Positions 60,120-64,000 of a DNA stretch of 64,000 bases are shown in pieces (position 1 is the stretch's first letter; every line of letters begins with the position of its first letter). A program made the translations under genes and the position numbers. The DNA comes from an uncultured Muribaculaceae bacterium (lineage in GTDB: Bacteria > Bacteroidota > Bacteroidia > Bacteroidales > Muribaculaceae): positions 1 through 64,000 of the forward strand of contig CAJULY010000013.1 of NCBI GenBank assembly GCA_910587185.1. Reading direction: 5' to 3'. The notes below the pieces were generated by a model. It was not told the DNA's origin. It worked only from the letters and a program-made list of their open reading frames with translations, and searched no databases.

Positions 60120-61535
60120 ATGAAGAGATTCCGTTATACTTATATTGTGATGGCGGCTGTTACGGCCGCCATCGCTATTATTGCCTTTTCCTGTTCGGGA
60201 GAAAATAGATCGGCTGCCGATGGAAACGGGCCGAGTGAAGATTCGTCGAGCCATCGTTTTCCGGATACCTTGCGCGTAGCAACTCTATATAGTCCGTCAT
60301 CCTATTTCATATATCGCGAAACGCCGATGGGCTATGACTATGATCTCGTAAAGCGTCTTGCCGAGGATAAGAAAATGGTGCTTGACCTTCATGTGGCACC
60401 GAATCTCAATGCCATGGTCGAGATGCTTGATTCGGGTAAGGTCGATCTGATAGCCTACGAGGTGCCTGTCACAAGTGAATATAGGAATCACATTCTTCCC
60501 TGTGGCATCGAATCTATAACTCATCAGGTGTTGGTTCAGCCCAAAACCTCTGACAAATCAAAGAGGATAAATGACGTCACCCAGCTTGTTGGTCGTGAAG
60601 TATATGTGGAGGCGAATTCAAAATATCACCAGAGACTTGTGAATCTCAACAATGAGCTTGGAGGCGGCATAGAGATAAAGCCCGTTGACAGGGACACAAT
60701 GATTACTGAAGAACTTATCGCGATGGTTTCGGAAGGTCAGATTCCTTTGACTGTCGTTGACAGTGACATAGCCAAAATAAACCGCACCTATTATTCCGAT
60801 CTTGACATTACGCTTGAGATCAGTTTTCCACAGCGCTCTTCGTGGGGAGTCGCTCCATCAAGCAAATGGCTTGCCGATTCAATAGATGCATGGATAAGAC
60901 AGGAACAGCCGTCAAAAGTACAGGCTGAACTTCTTAAACAGTATTTCGAGATGAGCAAGCAGCAGCCGGCTTACGTGATAGATTTTTCCAAAGGCCGCAT
61001 GTCGCATCTGGATCCTCTATTCCGGGAATATTCCCGGTCTATAAACTGGGACTGGCGTCTTTTTTCGGCGATGGGATTCACGGAGAGCCGTTATGACAGC
61101 GCTCAGGTTTCATGGGCAGGGGCTCGCGGAGTGATGCAGATAATGCCATCGACAGCGCGCTCATTCGGGCTTGACGGCAACCGAATAGTCAACAACAGGG
61201 AAAATATTGCCGTGGCAGCCAAGATTATCAGCCATCTTGACCGTCAGTTCGCATCGTTGGTGCCGAATGCGGAGGAGAGGAAGAAATTTATTCTCGCAGC
61301 CTATAATTCAGGACCGGCGCATGTACTTGACGCAATAGCTCTTGCACGAAAGCTCGGTTATGACGATAAAGTCTGGTTCGGATCGGTGGAAAACGCCTTG
61401 ATGCTTAAATCGAAGCCTGAATATTACAATGACCCGGTATGCAAATACGGTTATTTTAACGGGCGTCAGACGTATCAGTATGTCCACAGTGTGCTTGCCA
61501 CTTACGATCAGGCAAGAAAAAAGATACCTATATGA
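60120..61535 (+). CDS. mltF: MltF-like lytic transglycosylase
   Basis: 471 aa from ATG 60120 (TTG at 60114 rejected). Lipoprotein signal (AAIAIIAFSCSGEN). N-terminal class-II solute-binding domain about 45-280 (LRVATLYSPSSYFIYRETPMGYDYDLVKRLAEDK), C-terminal SLT domain about 300-460: catalytic E in AMGFTESRYD, then WAGARGVMQIMPSTARSFG and AAYNSGPAHVLDA. Cleaves peptidoglycan to 1,6-anhydro-MurNAc; the binding domain regulates it in MltF. Confidence 0.92.
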   Translation: MKRFRYTYIVMAAVTAAIAIIAFSCSGENRSAADGNGPSEDSSSHRFPDTLRVATLYSPSSYFIYRETPMGYDYDLVKRLAEDKKMVLDLHVAPNLNAMVEMLDSGKVDLIAYEVPVTSEYRNHILPCGIESITHQVLVQPKTSDKSKRINDVTQLVGREVYVEANSKYHQRLVNLNNELGGGIEIKPVDRDTMITEELIAMVSEGQIPLTVVDSDIAKINRTYYSDLDITLEISFPQRSSWGVAPSSKWLADSIDAWIRQEQPSKVQAELLKQYFEMSKQQPAYVIDFSKGRMSHLDPLFREYSRSINWDWRLFSAMGFTESRYDSAQVSWAGARGVMQIMPSTARSFGLDGNRIVNNRENIAVAAKIISHLDRQFASLVPNAEERKKFILAAYNSGPAHVLDAIALARKLGYDDKVWFGSVENALMLKSKPEYYNDPVCKYGYFNGRQTYQYVHSVLATYDQARKKIPI

Positions 61536-61655
61536 CAAGACCGGATTTTCATTCTTTAGAAAACAAAATAAAGCGTTGACGCATTATATAGATTGAGTGC
61601 TACTCGAACCGTTTAACTATAATTATTAATAATCCCATTTCTAATTCATCTGATT

Positions 61656-62201
61656 ATGAAGAAAAAGTATTTCACCGTAGGAGCTGTGCTTCTTTGCGCT
61701 GGTTCACTGATGTTTTCGTCTTGTATTGGAAGTTTCGCTTTGACAAACAAGCTTCTGAACTGGAACAAGCAGGTAGGAAGTAAATTTGTGAACGAGCTCG
61801 TTTTCGTCGCTTTCTGGATACTTCCCGTTTATGAGGTGTCTGCGCTCGCTGATGTCCTTGTCATAAATTCCATCGAATTCTGGAGCGGATCTAATCCCGT
61901 AGCACAGGGACGCACGGTGATAGATGGCCAGGATGGACGCTATCTTGTCGATTGTGACGGTAAAGGCTACACGATCACAAGCGAGAACGATGGATCCAAA
62001 GTGCGCCTTGATTTTGTAAGCGATACGAAAACCTGGAATGTGACAGTTGACGGAACGACTCATGAGCTGATGACTTTCATAGACGATACTCACGTGCGCA
62101 TGCCGGCTCCCAATGGAGAGACTATGGTTGTGGAACTCAACCAAGACGGTCTCTGGGCTTATCAGCAGGTTGCTTCCTCTGTCTTAACCGCTCAGCGCTG
62201 A
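61656..62201 (+). CDS. DUF3332 family lipoprotein
   Basis: 181 aa. Lipobox SLMFSSCIGSF (lipid Cys about 23); the IGSFALTNKLLNWNKQVGSKFVNELVFVAFWILPVYEVSALADVLVINSIEFWSGSNP block is diagnostic of DUF3332. Function unknown. Stop 7 nt before gpmA. Confidence 0.85.
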   Translation: MKKKYFTVGAVLLCAGSLMFSSCIGSFALTNKLLNWNKQVGSKFVNELVFVAFWILPVYEVSALADVLVINSIEFWSGSNPVAQGRTVIDGQDGRYLVDCDGKGYTITSENDGSKVRLDFVSDTKTWNVTVDGTTHELMTFIDDTHVRMPAPNGETMVVELNQDGLWAYQQVASSVLTAQR

Positions 62202-62208
62202 TTGACTC

Positions 62209-62895
62209 ATGAAACAGCTCATCCTGCTCCGACATGGCCAGAGCGAGTGGAATCTTGAAAACCGTTTCACCGGCTGGACAGATGTCGATCTTTCGAACGA
62301 AGGTCGTGAAGAGGCGTGCGAGGCAGCCAAAAAAATAAAGGGTGCCGGGCTTGCACCGGAATTTTATTTCACATCCTATCTTCGCAGGGCTATTCATACA
62401 CTGCAGATTGTTGCTGCAGGGTTGGAACGCGACTGGGTTCCGGTTGTAAAAGACTGGCATCTCAATGAACGCCACTATGGCGCGTTGCAGGGATTGAATA
62501 AGACTGACACGGCCAATAAATTCGGAGCGGAGCAGGTTCATGAGTGGCGAAGAGGTTTCGACGAACGTCCTCCGTTGCTGACGAAGGACGATCCGCGCTG
62601 GCCGGGCAATGATCCGCGTTACAGTGCATTGACTGAAGACGAGCTACCACTTTCAGAGTCTTTACATGACACAATAGCGCGTGTCCGCTGTTGTTGGGAA
62701 GAACGAATAGTTCCCGCTCTGCGTTGCTATGATTCTGTGATGGTAGTAGCCCATGGTAACAGCCTTAGGGCCATGATCATGATGCTGAGACATCTGACGG
62801 CGGAGGAGATTCAGACTGTCGAATTGCCCACCGGTTCGCCGCTTGTGATTGATCTTGACGAAAGAATAGGGTTCGTTTCGGAGCGTTATCTCTGA
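62209..62895 (+). CDS. gpmA: 2,3-bisphosphoglycerate-dependent phosphoglycerate mutase
   Basis: 228 aa. LLRHGQSEWNLENRFTGW (phosphohistidine H about 9), RRAIHTL, ERHYGALQGLNK (E-x-H-Y-G) and VVAHGNSLRA. Glycolytic interconversion of 2- and 3-phosphoglycerate in the cytosol. A shade shorter than the 249-aa E. coli enzyme. Convergent with ilvA across a bidirectional terminator. Confidence 0.95.
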   Translation: MKQLILLRHGQSEWNLENRFTGWTDVDLSNEGREEACEAAKKIKGAGLAPEFYFTSYLRRAIHTLQIVAAGLERDWVPVVKDWHLNERHYGALQGLNKTDTANKFGAEQVHEWRRGFDERPPLLTKDDPRWPGNDPRYSALTEDELPLSESLHDTIARVRCCWEERIVPALRCYDSVMVVAHGNSLRAMIMMLRHLTAEEIQTVELPTGSPLVIDLDERIGFVSERYL

Positions 62896-62919
62896 TTCCT
62901 TATCCTTTTATCTATAAAA

Positions 62920-62954
62920 AGTCCCCTGCCTATGTTCAACATAAGCAGGGGACT
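62920..62954. terminator. Bidirectional terminator between gpmA and ilvA
   Basis: 10-bp stem AGTCCCCTGC/GCAGGGGACT with an inner TATGTT/AACATA arm; AAAAA precedes it and a CATTTAT stretch follows, so it can serve either strand. Confidence 0.85.
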
Positions 62955-62980
62955 CATTTATCGGGTGAGGTCAAATTGGA

Positions 62981-64000
62981 CTATTCTACTTCGAAGCCGG
63001 CGTTTTTAAGACCGTCGCAGATGATTTTAATGTGTTCGTGATTACGGGTCTCCATTTCGATGTGGAGCTTGCAACCGTTGATGGCTGTGTTCTTGCTGTT
63101 ACGTTTATGTTCCACAGAAAGGATATTGGCACCAAGTTCGCCGATCACGTTGCAGACTTTCGAGAGCTGTCCGGGCTTATCGGAGAGCAGTACGGTTATC
63201 TCGCAGTCACGACCGCTCTTTACAAGACCACGGGTGATCACGCGATTGAGGGATGTCACGTCGATATTACCGCCGGATACGAGACAAACGACTTTCTTTC
63301 CTTCGATGGGGACCTTATTGAACATTGCAGCGGCAACGGATACTGCTCCGGCACCTTCGGAAACGAGTTTTTGCTTCTCGATGAGCGCGAGAATCGCAGC
63401 CGCAACTTCGTCGTCGCTGACAGTGACAACCTCATCGACATATTTGTTGACGAGATTGAAAGTGTTTGTTCCGGGTTCCTTCACCGCGATACCGTCGGCG
63501 ATAGTCGAAACGGATTTAAGACATACGCGTTTTCCCTGATTTACCGACTCGAACATCGAGGGAGCGCCTTCGGCCTGCACGCCATAGACTTTTATATTCG
63601 GATTGACTGACTTGATCGCGAATGCAACTCCGGCAATCAGACCGCCTCCGCCTATAGGTACAATGACTGCATCCACATCCGGCATCTCGTCAAGAATTTC
63701 CAGACCGATTGTGCCCTGTCCGGCAATGACCTTTATGTCATCAAACGGGTGGACAAGCGTGTAGCCGTGTTCTTTCTGGAGTTCAAGAGCTTTAGCGTAG
63801 GCATCGTCATATACACCGGGAACCATGACAACTTCAGCGCCAAGGTCCTTTGTGGCCTGGATTTTCGAAAGAGGAGCACCGGCGGGGAGACAGATTGTAG
63901 CTTTTATTCCGGCGTGAGCGGCACCGAGAGCAACGCCCTGGGCATGGTTGCCTGCTGAACAGGCTATAACGCCTCGGCTGCGTTCCTCTTCGTTAAGCTG
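62981..64000 (-). CDS. ilvA: Threonine ammonia-lyase (partial, 5' end off window)
   Basis: The reading frame is open to the right edge; the first internal ATG at 63826 is not the start, since upstream codons encode SAGNHAQGVAL and ATICLPAGAPLSKIQATK, core IlvA motifs. Visible 340 residues: PLP fold with GGGGLIAG (phosphate loop) and SVEHKRNS in a C-terminal ACT-like domain about the last 80 residues (EITVLLSDKPGQLSKVCNVIGELGANIL). One ACT-like domain suggests the roughly 400-aa form rather than the 514-aa biosynthetic E. coli type. Makes 2-ketobutyrate from threonine. Confidence 0.93.
   Translation of the reverse strand, partial: QLNEEERSRGVIACSAGNHAQGVALGAAHAGIKATICLPAGAPLSKIQATKDLGAEVVMVPGVYDDAYAKALELQKEHGYTLVHPFDDIKVIAGQGTIGLEILDEMPDVDAVIVPIGGGGLIAGVAFAIKSVNPNIKVYGVQAEGAPSMFESVNQGKRVCLKSVSTIADGIAVKEPGTNTFNLVNKYVDEVVTVSDDEVAAAILALIEKQKLVSEGAGAVSVAAAMFNKVPIEGKKVVCLVSGGNIDVTSLNRVITRGLVKSGRDCEITVLLSDKPGQLSKVCNVIGELGANILSVEHKRNSKNTAINGCKLHIEMETRNHEHIKIICDGLKNAGFEVE

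Noticed and set aside
1..64000. CRISPR array, prophage, IS transposase or rRNA
   Set aside because: No regularly spaced direct repeats, cas, structural phage, transposase or rRNA sequences were seen on either strand.

Overview
The window looks like chromosomal DNA of a gut-type Bacteroidales bacterium, most likely Muribaculaceae (S24-7) or a close relative. The evidence is recurrent TAnnTTTG -7 boxes (many with a TTG/TTTG -33 element about 20 nt upstream), little Shine-Dalgarno signal, a UpxY-type capsule antiterminator, a complete Na+-NQR operon, an ExbB/ExbD/ExbD/TonB cluster with oversized ExbD proteins, and several families typical of the phylum (DUF3737, DUF6249-like, DUF4252-like, TupA-like ATP-grasp). 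The genus cannot be fixed from the sequence alone.

Layout. 1-10.7 kb (minus strand): one long polysaccharide (capsule/EPS) locus reading upxY, unknown 264-aa gene, ugd, UDP-glucuronate 4-epimerase, TupA-like ATP-grasp, flippase (wzx), GT2, polymerase (wzy), GT4, and a nucleotidyltransferase-GHMP kinase fusion, continuing past the left edge. The core from 2.5 to 6.9 kb is visibly AT-rich. 10.7-11.4 kb: the regulatory region of this locus. It holds a pair of 31-bp inverted repeats (28/31 identical) flanking about 170 bp with a promoter -7 box that currently points away from the locus, i.e. a candidate phase-variable invertible promoter. A tRNA with CAU anticodon follows. 11.5-20.9 kb: minus-strand metabolic and envelope genes (MalY/PatB lyase, MATE, DUF3737, esterase plus PQQ-propeller lipoprotein, C1 peptidase, acyltransferase, Crp-like regulator). 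21.0-23.3 kb: NfnAB transhydrogenase. 23.3-23.7 kb: a 359-bp element with 34-bp terminal inverted repeats. 23.7-26.5 kb: cardiolipin synthase and rpsF-rpsR-rplI. 26.5-29.2 kb: two ECF sigma systems. 29.3-31.3 kb: polyprenyl synthase and TatD nuclease, with a relative of the 23.3-kb element in the leader. 31.3-38.9 kb: a membrane-anchored HTH regulator, a small secreted protein and nqrA-F. 39-42.5 kb: exbB-exbD-exbD-tonB. 42.5-43.8 kb: a small GC-rich accessory island with an unknown 245-aa gene between imperfect TCCGAC-rich repeats. 43.8-54.8 kb: SNF-family symporter, VanZ-GNAT fusion, fabD, tatAC, acetyltransferases, MFS exporter, SIMPL protein, an ECF sigma/anti-sigma-like/DUF4252-like operon and rarA. 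55-63 kb: PstS-like lipoprotein, TPR protein, cdsA, purM, MltF-like transglycosylase, DUF3332 lipoprotein and gpmA. 63-64 kb: ilvA, cut by the right edge.

Functional links. NQR makes a sodium gradient that can power the SNF and MATE carriers. ExbB/D-TonB energises outer-membrane uptake, and the PstS-like and TPR genes at 55-58 kb probably belong functionally with it. NfnAB balances NADH, NADPH and ferredoxin. The most interesting candidates are the invertible capsule promoter, the structured repeat family at 23.3 and 29.3 kb, and the 42.5-43.8 kb island. No CRISPR array, IS transposase, rRNA or prophage was seen.
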